From contig NZ_JPRN01000025.1 of assembly GCF_000737715.1 (NCBI RefSeq), forward strand, positions 1 through 37,190: a stretch of DNA of 37,190 nt, given 5' to 3'. This stretch comes from Chryseobacterium sp. JM1 (GTDB lineage: Bacteria; Bacteroidota; Bacteroidia; Flavobacteriales; Weeksellaceae). Below the pieces are notes generated by a model. That model did no database searches. It had not been told where the DNA came from and worked only from the letters and a program-made list of their open reading frames with translations. Shown here piece by piece: positions 17,078 through 25,125 of the stretch (within the stretch, counting starts at the first letter, position 1; each line of letters begins with the position of its first letter). The translations under genes were made by a program, and so were the position numbers.

Positions 17078-17536
17078 GTTTTATTTAAAAATTTAAATGA
17101 TTTAAAGATTGAAATATTCGGGGTAAAGATACGAAGAGTTTATGAGTTTGCGAGTACTTGGGTTTAAGTGTCGGAGAGTTTGAGGGGTTTAAAGTTTCGG
17201 GGTACGGCATCCTAGTTTGAGAGTAAGAGCGTTTGAGGGTTTTATAGTTTTAGAGTTTTAGAGTTAGAAATTTCTTGATACTACTCGATATGTGTTAGAG
17301 TTGAAAATTGTGAATCTGGATCTATTCAATGAATGACAAATATATGGTGGCTGAGACTCCCGAAGCCACCATTCACATTTCACTTGCGAAGCAAAATTCA
17401 CTATTGACATTTTCAAAACCTTAACCAAAAAAGTCTCATGTCTCGTGTCTGATATCTGATGTCTAAAATCTTGACTCTTGCTTCTCCTCCCCTTTCCCCA
17501 TTCAAACCAATTCCCTACTTTTGTAAAAAACAAAAT
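17078..17536. other. Gene-free spacer with a mosaic repeat island
   Basis: No gene is visible. From left to right it holds a GTTTGAGAG-type degenerate array (about 17135-17270), a hairpin of the GGTGGC family (17346-17370), a CACTTGCGAAGCAAAATTCA module (17371-17414) and a CTCATGTCTCGTGTCTGATA module (17431-17464). The array and the last two modules recur, inverted, at 30060-30277. Confidence 0.65.
17516..17523 (+). promoter_or_regulatory. Candidate -7 box for the HAD gene
   Basis: TACTTTTG fits TAnnTTTG. Its last base is 13 nt before the ATG at 17537, so the leader would be very short. I see no TTG at the normal -33 distance. Confidence 0.45.
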
Positions 17537-18196
17537 ATGTCCTTAAAAGCTGTTCTTTTCGATATGGACGGGGTTATTGTAGATACGGAACCACTTCACA
17601 GAAAAGCTTATTTCACAACATTTCACGAACTGGGAATTACTGTTTCCGAAGAATTATACACCTCATTTACCGGAGCTTCTACGAAAAGAGTATTTGAAAC
17701 ACTCATAGGGAAATACGGTCTGTCTCATACCCACGAAGCCCTTTCTGCCATCAAAAGAGCGCATTTCAAGGATTATTTCGATAATGATGAAGAGTTTGAC
17801 CTGATTCCGGGAGTAAAGGAGCTCATTAAGCATTACCATGAGAACGGCATTAAGCTTATCCTGGCTTCTTCAGCAACGATGGTCACCATCAATATGGTTT
17901 TTGAAAAATTCGGGCTTGAGCAGTATTTTAGCGGGAAAATAAGCGGTGCGGCTTTGAAGGAGTCCAAACCTCACCCCGAGGTATTTCTCTTGGCCGCAGA
18001 AATGGCAGAAGAGCCTGTAGCCAACTGCATGGTGATTGAAGATTCTACCAACGGAATCCTTGCTGCAAGCAGAGCTGAGATTTTCTGTGCTGCCTACAGA
18101 AGTCCGCATTCAAAAAATCAGGATTATACTTTAGCGGATATCGTAGTTTCAGATTATGAAGAACTGGAACTGGATAAGCTTTCAAAATATTTTTAA
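17537..18196 (+). CDS. HAD-family phosphatase, beta-phosphoglucomutase-like
   Basis: 219 residues. The ATG at 17537 starts directly with the HAD fold (M-S-L-K-A-V-L-F-D-M-D-G-V-I-V-D-T-E). The open frame extends 26 codons upstream, but these codons read repeat sequence and lie before a -7 box. Motif I is D-M-D-G with the nucleophile Asp, motif II is L-A-S-S-A, motif III is the Lys in L-K-E-S-K-P-H-P-E, and motif IV is V-I-E-D-S. The helical cap (about 15-80) is of the beta-phosphoglucomutase subfamily. Such enzymes dephosphorylate or isomerise small sugar phosphates, but the substrate here is unknown. The gene lies on the plus strand between agmatinase and arginine decarboxylase on the minus strand. 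Confidence 0.88.
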   Translation: MSLKAVLFDMDGVIVDTEPLHRKAYFTTFHELGITVSEELYTSFTGASTKRVFETLIGKYGLSHTHEALSAIKRAHFKDYFDNDEEFDLIPGVKELIKHYHENGIKLILASSATMVTINMVFEKFGLEQYFSGKISGAALKESKPHPEVFLLAAEMAEEPVANCMVIEDSTNGILAASRAEIFCAAYRSPHSKNQDYTLADIVVSDYEELELDKLSKYF

Positions 18197-18201
18197 ATGA
18201 A

Positions 18202-18235
18202 AAAAGCTCTCAAAATTTGAGAGCTTTTGTTTTTA
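18202..18235 (+). terminator. Intrinsic terminator after the HAD gene
   Basis: Stem AAAAGCTCTC / GAGAGCTTTT around CAAAATTTG, followed by TGTTTTTAT. It begins 6 bp after the HAD stop. Confidence 0.85.
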
Positions 18236-18350
18236 TATTAGTCTTATCATCTGAAGAGAAGATTTTTAACGGTTCTTAATCCTTAATAAAATCTTAATGG
18301 TTAAAAATTAAAACATTAAGAAACAATTGAGTTTTTAAGAGTATTAAGAT

Positions 18351-18386
18351 GAGATTGCTTCGTCACTTCGTTCCTCGCAATGACAG
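18351..18386 (-). repeat. REP-like repeat (GTCATTGCGAGGAACGAAG type)
   Basis: Read on the minus strand it contains GTCATTGCGAGGAACGAAG, then TGACGAAGCAATCTC. This is a widespread short repeat. It lies just downstream of the arginine decarboxylase stop at 18392. A second copy is nested in the palindromic element at 26316-26348, and a related GTCATCCTGAGCGTAGTCG word is at 22153-22177. Confidence 0.7.
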
Positions 18387-18391
18387 TCCTG

Positions 18392-19786
18392 TTATTTGTA
18401 ACCTAAGATTTTCAAAATGTCTTCCGGTTCCTGTTTTTCACGGAAAACCTCGTACTGAAGTTCACCATTTTCATCTTTCTGAATCAGGACGTGTCTCGGC
18501 TGAGGCATCAGACAGTGGTGAACACCACCATATCCTCCGATTGTTTCCTGATACGCTCCGGTATGGAAGAATCCGATATACAGAGGTTTTGTATCGCTGA
18601 AAACCGGCAGGTAGATGGCATTGGTATGTTGTTCGGAATTATAATAATCATCCGAATCACAAGTTAATCCACCCAGGAATACCCTTTCATACGTATCTTC
18701 CCATCTGTTCAGCGGAAGCATGATAAAGTGTCTGGAGATCGCCCATGTATCAGGAAGTGTAGTCATGAATGAAGAATCAATCATATTCCACTTCTCTCTG
18801 TCGTTCTGACGTTTCTGAGAGATGATTTTATAAAGGTTTGCGCCACTTTCACCAACAGTAAAGCTTCCAAATTCTGTATAGATATTAGGCTCTTCCACTC
18901 CTTCCTCTTCACAGAATTTTTTGATCTGAGAAACGATTTCCTCTACCATATACTGATAGTCGTATTCGAAGTTTAAAGAAGTTTTAATCGGGAAACCTCC
19001 ACCGATGTTCAGTGAATCCACTTCCGGAGCAATTTTCTTCAAACGTGCGTATACACGAAGACATTTGTATAATTCGTTCCAGTAATAAGCCGTGTCTTTG
19101 ATCCCGGTATTAATGAAGAAGTGAAGCATTTTCAGCCTTGCATTCGGGTGCTCGGCGATTTTCTGGCTATAGTAAGGAATGATATCTCTATATCCGATCC
19201 CTAACCTTGAGGTATAGAATTCGAATTTAGGTTCCTCCTCCGAAGCGATTCTGATCCCGATATCGAATGTGGTATCAATACTTTCTGTAAGCTTATCCAG
19301 CTCACGGTAGTTATCCAGGATCGGGGTAATATTTTCAAAACCACTGTTGATCATCTCGGAAATTTTCGCCAGATAATCATCGGTCTTGAATCCATTACAG
19401 ATGACCTCGATATTTTTATCTACTTTACCCTTCCCATAAAGAGATTTTACAATGTCCATGTCGTATGCTGAAGAAGTTTCGATAGAAATATCATTCTTAA
19501 GAGCTTCTTCAAGCACAAAATTGAAATGACTGGATTTTGTACAGTAGCAGTAGGTATAATTCTTTTTATATTCGGCTTTCTCAAAAGCTTCCCTAAACCA
19601 GCTTTTCGCCTTTTGGATATTTTGAGAAATTCTCGGCAGGTAGCTAATTTTTAGCGGGGTGCCAAATTTTTCAACGACTTCCATTAAAGGAACATCGTGA
19701 AATAACAAATTGTTCTCAGAAACATTAAATTCCTCTGTAGGAAAGTACAATGTCTGATCAATAAGTTCCGAGTACTTTATTTTCAT
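18392..19786 (-). CDS. speA: Arginine decarboxylase (alanine-racemase-fold, PLP-dependent)
   Basis: 464 residues, fold type III PLP decarboxylase of the ornithine/arginine/diaminopimelate group. The PLP lysine is probably K84 (Y-C-T-K-S-S-H-F). The phosphate-binding glycine loop is N-I-G-G-G-F-P-I, and C376-D377 in T-C-D-S-D-D supplies the substrate-binding Cys/Asp. It is much shorter than E. coli SpeA (about 630-660), but this short form is the usual one in flavobacteria. The assignment to arginine rather than ornithine or diaminopimelate rests on similarity and on the nearby agmatinase, which together give arginine to agmatine to putrescine. The spacer of 110 bp from the phosphatase gene upstream has no clear terminator, so read-through is possible. 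Confidence 0.82.
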   Translation of the reverse strand: MKIKYSELIDQTLYFPTEEFNVSENNLLFHDVPLMEVVEKFGTPLKISYLPRISQNIQKAKSWFREAFEKAEYKKNYTYCYCTKSSHFNFVLEEALKNDISIETSSAYDMDIVKSLYGKGKVDKNIEVICNGFKTDDYLAKISEMINSGFENITPILDNYRELDKLTESIDTTFDIGIRIASEEEPKFEFYTSRLGIGYRDIIPYYSQKIAEHPNARLKMLHFFINTGIKDTAYYWNELYKCLRVYARLKKIAPEVDSLNIGGGFPIKTSLNFEYDYQYMVEEIVSQIKKFCEEEGVEEPNIYTEFGSFTVGESGANLYKIISQKRQNDREKWNMIDSSFMTTLPDTWAISRHFIMLPLNRWEDTYERVFLGGLTCDSDDYYNSEQHTNAIYLPVFSDTKPLYIGFFHTGAYQETIGGYGGVHHCLMPQPRHVLIQKDENGELQYEVFREKQEPEDILKILGYK

Positions 19787-19896
19787 TTCTTGACAAGTGA
19801 ATTACGAAATGCAAAATTGCTAAAAAAGTTTGATTTTTAAGCGTTAAATTTATTATAAATTTCAAAATGACATCGTTTGAAAACCCCTTCATATTA

Positions 19897-20772
19897 TTAA
19901 TTCGTGAACTTCCTGATGTATTCTTCCCGCTTATTTTCCGAAATACCCAGAACCTGTTGAACATAAGCATCAATTGAACCGTATTTCTTATTGATTTCAT
20001 CAAAGGCAGCATCAAGGTAAGCGGTTTCCACCCAACTTAGTTTTTCCAGAACCTTCACATCCATTTTAGGATACAGAAAATGCAGATTATCAGCAAGATT
20101 CAATCTTTTGAGAACTAATTTTTTGCGATAATTATTGGACAGGATATAATCGTTGTAAATCGTTTCTTTATCAAATTTTAAAATCGTTAAAATTAAAGCT
20201 GTTGTAATTCCTGTTCTGTCCTTTCCTGCAGTACAGTGATAGAGAACCGGCTGGTCTGATTCCAGAATATCAGTAATGATTTTTTTAATGACTTCAGGAT
20301 TTTCCGTTACATATTCGCGGTAGAAATCAATCATTCTTTTATCGGCATCGGAACCGTTTACTTTTCCTTTTAAAACAAGCTTTTTTGCCTGTGTCAACTG
20401 GTCTCCTTCATCTTCGAAAGCAGAATATTTTTTATAAACCACATCAGTCGGAAGGTTATCCGGCTTGTCTGCAATTTCCTTGGAATTTCTAAGATCAATA
20501 ACCTCTTTTATTCCCAGATTTTCCAATTCTCTGAACGATTTTTTCTTCAGCTTATGAAGATGTCCGCTTCTGTAAAATTTTCCTTCTTTTAAAGTTCTTC
20601 CTTCAGAATTTTTAATATTTCCTACTGTCCTGAAATTGTATACTTTTTTGATTTCAATGCTGTTTCCGGTTTCATTTTTGCCATATTTCGGCTGCGTAAA
20701 ATCCTGTGTTTTGCAGGAAAAAACACAAAATGAAGCGATAAGCAGAACGGATATGGGTATAAATTGTCTCAA
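19897..20772 (-). CDS. Tyrosine-protein phosphatase-like lipoprotein
   Basis: 291 residues, Y_phosphatase3 (tyrosine phosphatase) family. The signal motif is a hydrophobic segment followed by V-F-S-C, with C20 the likely lipid site, so the enzyme faces the periplasm. The active-site loop H-C180-T-A-G-K-D-R186-T-G is a complete CX5R, and D93 (V-I-D-L-R) belongs to the family's conserved strand. Members act on phosphotyrosine or phosphoinositides; in bacteria, the target is often unknown. Its start overlaps the thiamine pyrophosphokinase stop by 4 bp (20769-20772), so the two are translationally coupled. Confidence 0.85.
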   Translation of the reverse strand: MRQFIPISVLLIASFCVFSCKTQDFTQPKYGKNETGNSIEIKKVYNFRTVGNIKNSEGRTLKEGKFYRSGHLHKLKKKSFRELENLGIKEVIDLRNSKEIADKPDNLPTDVVYKKYSAFEDEGDQLTQAKKLVLKGKVNGSDADKRMIDFYREYVTENPEVIKKIITDILESDQPVLYHCTAGKDRTGITTALILTILKFDKETIYNDYILSNNYRKKLVLKRLNLADNLHFLYPKMDVKVLEKLSWVETAYLDAAFDEINKKYGSIDAYVQQVLGISENKREEYIRKFTN

Positions 20773-21416
20773 TATATTTCTGGATATTCTATTTCATTAA
20801 TACCAACAAAAAACAACAGATCTCCGGATTCATACTGAATGGAAATCTCATCTTCAACCGCAAAATTCCTGGTCCCGATTCTCGAAGTGATACTTAAACT
20901 GCCGTGAGTCAATGGCCAGTTCAATCCTGTTGTCGTTATATTGTCAACGGAAGGAAAAGGATATAATGAAATCATTTTATTTTTAACTCCTTTCAGTTTA
21001 AAACTTTTTGGAACGAAATAATATTCAGAAAATTCATCATAAAATTTCAGGTTCATTTTATCTTTAAAAGCATAAGCTACTGTCAGGTTTCCTAAAAAAT
21101 GGTCCTGTTCACCACCACTTCCTCCAAAGACATCAATTTCTGTAAACCCCTTTTCGAGAATAATTTCCAAAGCTTTATGAAAATCTGTTTTATCCTGATC
21201 CAGCGTTAAAATAAATTTATCCTGATAAACACTTTCATCCGACCCTGAATGAGAATCAAAATCGCCGGAAATAAAATCCAGCTTATCTAAAGGAAAACTC
21301 AGTTGCTTCAAATAATGAAAAGCGCCGTCTGTACAGGCAATTAAGCCATATTGATCAGGATTTGGAAAAGTTTCTGGATGATCTCCGTTAATGAAAAGTA
21401 ATGCTTTATCTTTCAT
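20769..21416 (-). CDS. thiN: Thiamine pyrophosphokinase
   Basis: 215 residues from the ATG at 21416. The frame extends 20 codons further upstream to 21476, but those codons lie inside the preceding gene, and family members begin close to M-K-D-K-A-L-L-F-I-N-G-D. Motifs in order: A-C-T-D-G-A, S-G-D-F-D-S (ATP/Mg site), D-Q-D-K-T-D-F-H-K-A-L and G-G-S-G-G-E-Q-D-H-F-L-G-N. It uses ATP to make thiamine diphosphate from thiamine. The C-terminal thiamine-binding half (T-T-G-L-N-W-P-L) is present. It overlaps the adenosyltransferase gene by 11 bp and the phosphatase gene by 4 bp, so all three form one operon. I see no thiamine riboswitch before the operon. Confidence 0.88.
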   Translation of the reverse strand: MKDKALLFINGDHPETFPNPDQYGLIACTDGAFHYLKQLSFPLDKLDFISGDFDSHSGSDESVYQDKFILTLDQDKTDFHKALEIILEKGFTEIDVFGGSGGEQDHFLGNLTVAYAFKDKMNLKFYDEFSEYYFVPKSFKLKGVKNKMISLYPFPSVDNITTTGLNWPLTHGSLSITSRIGTRNFAVEDEISIQYESGDLLFFVGINEIEYPEIY

Positions 21417-21975
21417 TCGGATTCCAGTATTCTTCCGGTTCGTTATTGATTTTTGAAATGTATCTTGCCAAAACAAAAAGATAATCTGAAAGTCTGTTCA
21501 GGTATTTGATCAGTTCAGGACGCACTTCTTCAGATTCATTTAAGAATACCAGAGAACGTTCCGCTCTTCTGCAGATGGTTCTTGCCGCATGTAAAAATGT
21601 TGCCGATTTTCCACCGCCGGGAAGAATAAAATACTGAAGCGGTTCCAGTTTATCTTCGAAAGCATCCATCCAATTTTCCAGTTCTTCGATCTCCGTATCT
21701 GAAATAATCAATGGCAGACGTGATTTTCCGTTGGCCAACATTAATTTATCCACCGGTGTAGCAGCTTCTGAACCTACTGTAAACAGATCAAACTGAATTT
21801 TTTTCAACTGCTTCAAAACCTCTTCATCCTCAATATGACTTTTAGAAATACCAATGAATGAATTAAGCTCGTCTATATTTCCGTAGCTGTCGACTCTTGC
21901 ACTGGCTTTGGAAACTCTTGTACCGCCGTATAAAGCGGTCTGTCCTTTATCTCCTGTTTTCGTATAAATTTTCAT
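21406..21975 (-). CDS. ATP:cob(I)alamin adenosyltransferase (PduO type)
   Basis: 189 residues from the ATG at 21975. The frame opens nine codons earlier, but M-K-I-Y-T-K-T-G-D-K-G is the standard N-terminus, with the K-T-G-D-K-G nucleotide-binding loop. Conserved helices follow: R-V-D-S-Y-G-N-I-D-E-L-N, R-T-I-C-R-R-A-E-R and L-N-R-L-S-D-Y-L-F-V-L-A-R. It converts cob(I)alamin to adenosylcobalamin, which B12-dependent mutases need. It heads the operon with thiN and the phosphatase. A minus-strand word TATTTTAG just before the start is near a -7 box. No cobalamin riboswitch is seen. Confidence 0.9.
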   Translation of the reverse strand: MKIYTKTGDKGQTALYGGTRVSKASARVDSYGNIDELNSFIGISKSHIEDEEVLKQLKKIQFDLFTVGSEAATPVDKLMLANGKSRLPLIISDTEIEELENWMDAFEDKLEPLQYFILPGGGKSATFLHAARTICRRAERSLVFLNESEEVRPELIKYLNRLSDYLFVLARYISKINNEPEEYWNPNER

Positions 21976-22349
21976 AGTACTAAAATACTTTATTTTGTAC
22001 AATGTGAAAAGTAAAATGTGGGAATGATTTGTAGTTTTGTTTCTGCAGAGTTATACCTTCATCATTGATTTTCACAAAAGAATCCTTCATCCCCTGCGTT
22101 TGTAAACTTTCATTTTTATGCTTCGAAATAAAACCCAGATAGTATTAGAGCTGTCATCCTGAGCGTAGTCGAAGGATATTTCAGATTCATTTAACCACGG
22201 ATTGCACGGATTTGCACAGATGATTGTGTTATTTGTGAAAAATATTTGTGGCATTTGTGTTTAAATTTAGAATTCGGCTAAAGCCCGTTCCTATTGAATT
22301 TATATAGATTTAATAAAAAAATGGCCGGATAAATCCGGCCACTCACAAA
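21976..22349. other. Gene-free spacer with three repeat types
   Basis: No gene is visible. It contains GTCATCCTGAGCGTAGTCG at 22153-22171, a degenerate AACCACGGATTGCACGGATT type repeat at 22191-22263, and an inverted GGCTAAAGCCCGTTCC word at 22275-22290 of the GGCTTTAGCC family. It also contains the terminator at 22312-22340. Confidence 0.6.
22312..22340 (-). terminator. Intrinsic terminator after the lipoprotein gene
   Basis: Stem GGCCGGAT / ATCCGGCC with a two-base centre, followed on the minus strand by a T run (ATTTTTTTATTA). It lies 10 bp downstream of the lipoprotein stop at 22350. Confidence 0.85.
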
Positions 22350-22934
22350 TTATTTATTTACCTCTACATATTGTATGATGGTCTGGGTTTTGGGGTTATA
22401 GATTATTGTACTGTTGTTCGGGAACCTTTTCAGTCTGTAATATTCTATATTTTTATCATTCTTAATATCTTCAAGAAAACCGGTATTAAAAGTGTTTTCA
22501 GGAAGAAATTTTGAGACAAAACTTATTTTGTCGATGATGCTTTGTCCGTCTATTTTACGGGCAGTTTTTTCTGATTTATTTTCGTCGGAAGTAGGCTGCG
22601 CTTCAAGGAAAGGAAGCAGTACTGAAATATCTGATTTATATTTAAAGATGTAGCCTTCTGAACCGCTCGGGAATTTAAACTTCTTTCCGGTTTCTTCTGA
22701 AACCACGGGCTTTCCTCCATCAGGAAATACCTGATTAAATTTTACGTCCTGGGAATTGGTTAAAGAATTAAGGGATTCACTGACCGTTTTCTTCACGGTC
22801 TCTTCTACCGCCTGTTGGGCTTTCTGCTGTACAGTTTCGGTGGTTTTCTGAACAGTCTGGTCTATTTTCTCTTCGATTTTATTACATGAGATCAATAAAA
22901 ATACAGGAATAACAGGCAAAATATACTTCTTCAT
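22350..22934 (-). CDS. Lipoprotein with coiled-coil segment, unknown function
   Basis: 194 residues. The signal M-K-K-Y-I-L-P-V-I-P-V-F-L-L-I-S-C predicts lipidation at C17. Residues 20-60 are heptad-like and full of Q, E, K, T and V, likely an amphipathic coiled coil. Residues 65-194 form a folded domain with no motif I recognise. It is monocistronic, with its own terminator. Confidence 0.72.
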   Translation of the reverse strand: MKKYILPVIPVFLLISCNKIEEKIDQTVQKTTETVQQKAQQAVEETVKKTVSESLNSLTNSQDVKFNQVFPDGGKPVVSEETGKKFKFPSGSEGYIFKYKSDISVLLPFLEAQPTSDENKSEKTARKIDGQSIIDKISFVSKFLPENTFNTGFLEDIKNDKNIEYYRLKRFPNNSTIIYNPKTQTIIQYVEVNK

Positions 22935-23078
22935 TTCGTGATTTTAATAACGTAGCATTTTATTTATTCATGCAATTTACATCTAAACGGTAAAACAAAC
23001 TATATATTTTAATAAAGAAAAAAAATATTTTTTCACTTTCAAAAACACTGCTGACAAACTGTTGTCATAACCCCGTCT

Positions 23079-23086
23079 TACCTTTG
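23079..23086 (+). promoter_or_regulatory. Candidate -7 box for the DinB-like gene
   Basis: TACCTTTG fits TAnnTTTG, 32 bp before the ATG at 23119. The nearest TTG upstream (23062-23064) is only 14 bases away, shorter than usual. Confidence 0.5.
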
Positions 23087-23118
23087 TATCAACAATAACA
23101 AACTAAAACAATACAATT

Positions 23119-23610
23119 ATGACAACTACAGCAACAGCCACAAAACAGTTTATGACTTCAGATCAATTATTAGAGCACTGGCAGGGACACAGAAACCTGA
23201 CAAGAAGAGTCATTGAATCTTTCCCGGAAAAAGAATTATTCGAATTTTCTGTAGGCGGTATGAGACCCTTCGCTAAACTGGCAGTAGAACTGATCAGCAT
23301 CGGGGGACCTGCTTTAAAGGGAATCGTAAATAAAAACATGGAAGCTTACAACGAGGAAGGGTTCAACCCGAAAACAAAAGAAGAACTTTTAAACAAGTGG
23401 GATGAAGAGACCGGAGTGATCAATGAATATTTCAATCAGATCACCGAAGAGCGTTTTCAGGAAACTTTCAATTTATTCGGACAGTATGAATTTCCAGTGT
23501 TCCAGAATGTTCTTTACTTCGTAGACAATGAAATTCACCACAGAGGTCAGGGATATACGTATCTGAGAGCTTTAGGAATTGAACCCCCTTTTTTTTGGGA
23601 GAGATTTTAG
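23119..23610 (+). CDS. DinB/YfiT-like four-helix-bundle protein
   Basis: 163 residues, DinB-like fold. The family usually binds a divalent metal with three His: one at the end of the second helix and two in the last helix. Here the last-helix motif N-E-I-H140-H141-R-G-Q-G is present, but the middle-helix His is absent: the corresponding stretch is M-R-P-F-A-K-L-A-V-E-L. His20 and His24 of L-E-H-W-Q-G-H-R are other possible ligands. The function is unknown; some DinB relatives are thiol-dependent transferases. A Thr/Ala-rich leader (1-9) is not a signal peptide. Confidence 0.78.
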   Translation: MTTTATATKQFMTSDQLLEHWQGHRNLTRRVIESFPEKELFEFSVGGMRPFAKLAVELISIGGPALKGIVNKNMEAYNEEGFNPKTKEELLNKWDEETGVINEYFNQITEERFQETFNLFGQYEFPVFQNVLYFVDNEIHHRGQGYTYLRALGIEPPFFWERF

Positions 23611-23800
23611 GATCGTTAATGCCTTTGCTTAAACTAAAATTGATGATTCAATTCAGACAAAAAGATGAAATGGCAGAATCGCCAGACCAATCAATCAGAT
23701 TATCCATTCATTAAATATAGACACCGGATTTTGTTGTTTCTGATTTTTGTCTTTTAGTTCAGGTAAAAGTTTCTTTATTCAAATGATATAAATTTCTACA

Positions 23801-23837
23801 ACTACGGCTTCACGTTCGTGAATCCGTAGTTTATTTT
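23801..23837 (+). terminator. Intrinsic terminator between dinB-like and amidase genes
   Basis: Stem ACTACGGCTTCACG / CGTGAATCCGTAGT (one mismatch) followed by TTATTTTTTT. It is 190 bp past the DinB-like stop and ends just before the convergent amidase stop at 23839, which it could also serve weakly from the other strand. Confidence 0.7.
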
Positions 23838-23838
23838 T

Positions 23839-24939
23839 TTATTCAGGTAAAATATTTTTAAAAAATCGGATGATATTTTCCTTGAGTTTGACAAAGGTTT
23901 CCGAGGTCCCGAATTCCTTATTATCATATCCGATAGGAAATCCTTTCTCTACATATTCATTATTCTTATTCATGGTCAAAACCTGGAACTGATCATTCAC
24001 TTTCCCCAGGCTTTCCGTATGAATATCCAGAAATTTAACCTGAGCATTTTTGGAGAAATCCAGTTTACGGATATCGATGGTTTTAATTTCTTTTTTCAAA
24101 TCCGAACGGAAATAGAGATTCATATTTTTCACATCAATCACAGTCTGCCATTCTCCGGCGTGAATGGAGTTCAGAATATTCCAGGCATAATCTACCGGCT
24201 TTTTGTCATACTGATAGCTGTTAAGCATATAATAAGCCCGGTTGTAGCGGTCTTCCCATTTTCCTTCTTTGGCAAAATCAAATTTTTCCTGTCCGCCTAA
24301 GAAATCAAATTTTTTAGCGTTGTCGAAATCTTTTTTATATTGATTGTTGCACAAAAGTGGCATCGGCATGTCTTTATCGGTCAATACTTTATACTTTCCA
24401 TTGAGTAAAGCGATAGTGGCAGTATTTCCTTTGGCATCACTCAAAAAGAAATGACTTCCAGCGGCATTGGGCCACCAGTCTATATTGGGTCCATCATTCA
24501 GGTGATCTACCACCTCCTGTACCGATTTATAATTATCCAGCTGGTATTGAATCCACTGAGCCCAGAACATATTCGCCTGTTTTGGGTTGTTTACTTTTGT
24601 CGTTTCTTCAAGATATAACTCAACCAGAAAAAGCCCTTTTTCATTCACTCCATAACATGGGAAATCATATCCGAGAAGATTAAAAGTCACAGATCCGTAT
24701 TGAGAGGTCCATTCTTTAGCAAATTTTGCATGATCGGTCGTAAGGTTTTCCCAGCTGATATTTCTTTTCTGAATATCACGTTTGTTCACCACGATCATTC
24801 CCGGCATGGTTTTCCAGTTTTCGTTAAATCCCACCACACAATGATCTTTTCCTTTCAGCAAAAACACTGAACAGGCAGAAAGAATCCCGGAATATAAGAG
24901 TGCAGCCAGTACAAAACCGCGTAAGAATATCGTTTTCAT
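23839..24939 (-). CDS. Ntn-type linear amide C-N hydrolase (choloylglycine-hydrolase-like)
   Basis: 366 residues. A hydrophobic leader ends I-L-S-A-C23-S-V-F-L-L-K-G, and Cys23 is the expected N-terminal nucleophile of the penicillin V acylase/bile-salt-hydrolase family. V-V-G-F-N-E-N-W matches the G-R-N-M-D-W motif with changes at the Arg and Asp. Y-G-V-N-E-K-G-L is the family's G-x-N-x-x-G-L motif. D-A-K-G-N-T-A supplies a later Asn-containing motif. The leader also fits a lipobox, so Cys23 could be lipidated instead (see findings). The protein acts in the periplasm. Its substrate is unknown; the altered pocket residues make bile salts uncertain. Confidence 0.75.
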   Translation of the reverse strand: MKTIFLRGFVLAALLYSGILSACSVFLLKGKDHCVVGFNENWKTMPGMIVVNKRDIQKRNISWENLTTDHAKFAKEWTSQYGSVTFNLLGYDFPCYGVNEKGLFLVELYLEETTKVNNPKQANMFWAQWIQYQLDNYKSVQEVVDHLNDGPNIDWWPNAAGSHFFLSDAKGNTATIALLNGKYKVLTDKDMPMPLLCNNQYKKDFDNAKKFDFLGGQEKFDFAKEGKWEDRYNRAYYMLNSYQYDKKPVDYAWNILNSIHAGEWQTVIDVKNMNLYFRSDLKKEIKTIDIRKLDFSKNAQVKFLDIHTESLGKVNDQFQVLTMNKNNEYVEKGFPIGYDNKEFGTSETFVKLKENIIRFFKNILPE

Positions 24940-24965
24940 AATTTTATATTTTATTAAAAGTCAGG

Positions 24966-25120
24966 AAGCCTGAGGATGGAAGATGGAAGTTATTGAAGTC
25001 AAAAAACAGCTACAGGAAGTTTTTTATAATTCTTTACAAGGTTCTTTCATTAAATTATATGACCACCAGAAGTTGCAAGTCTAATAGTAACTTCCATCCT
25101 CCCTCTTCCAGCTTCCATCC
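24966..25120. repeat. Element of about 155 bp with purine-rich inverted ends, copy 2
   Basis: The left arm at 24966-24992 contains TGAGGATGGAAGATGGAAGT. The right arm at 25085-25120 contains TAGTAACTTCCATCCTCCCT and more CTTCCA units. The interior does not match copy 1 at 5479-5634. It fills the spacer between the amidase start and the WYL regulator stop. Confidence 0.6.
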
Positions 25121-25125
25121 TAATG

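Noticed and set aside
17135..17270. Possible CRISPR array in the GTTTGAGAG-type repeats (also 30226-30277)
   Set aside because: The unit is short and irregular, spacers are not of constant length, and no cas gene is nearby.
18349..18600. 83-codon open frame on the plus strand
   Set aside because: The first part is the REP-like repeat; the rest is antisense to the arginine decarboxylase gene.
21976..22349. Cobalamin or thiamine riboswitch before the adenosyltransferase-thiN operon
   Set aside because: I find no B12-box or thi-box-like conserved core; the space is filled by repeats.
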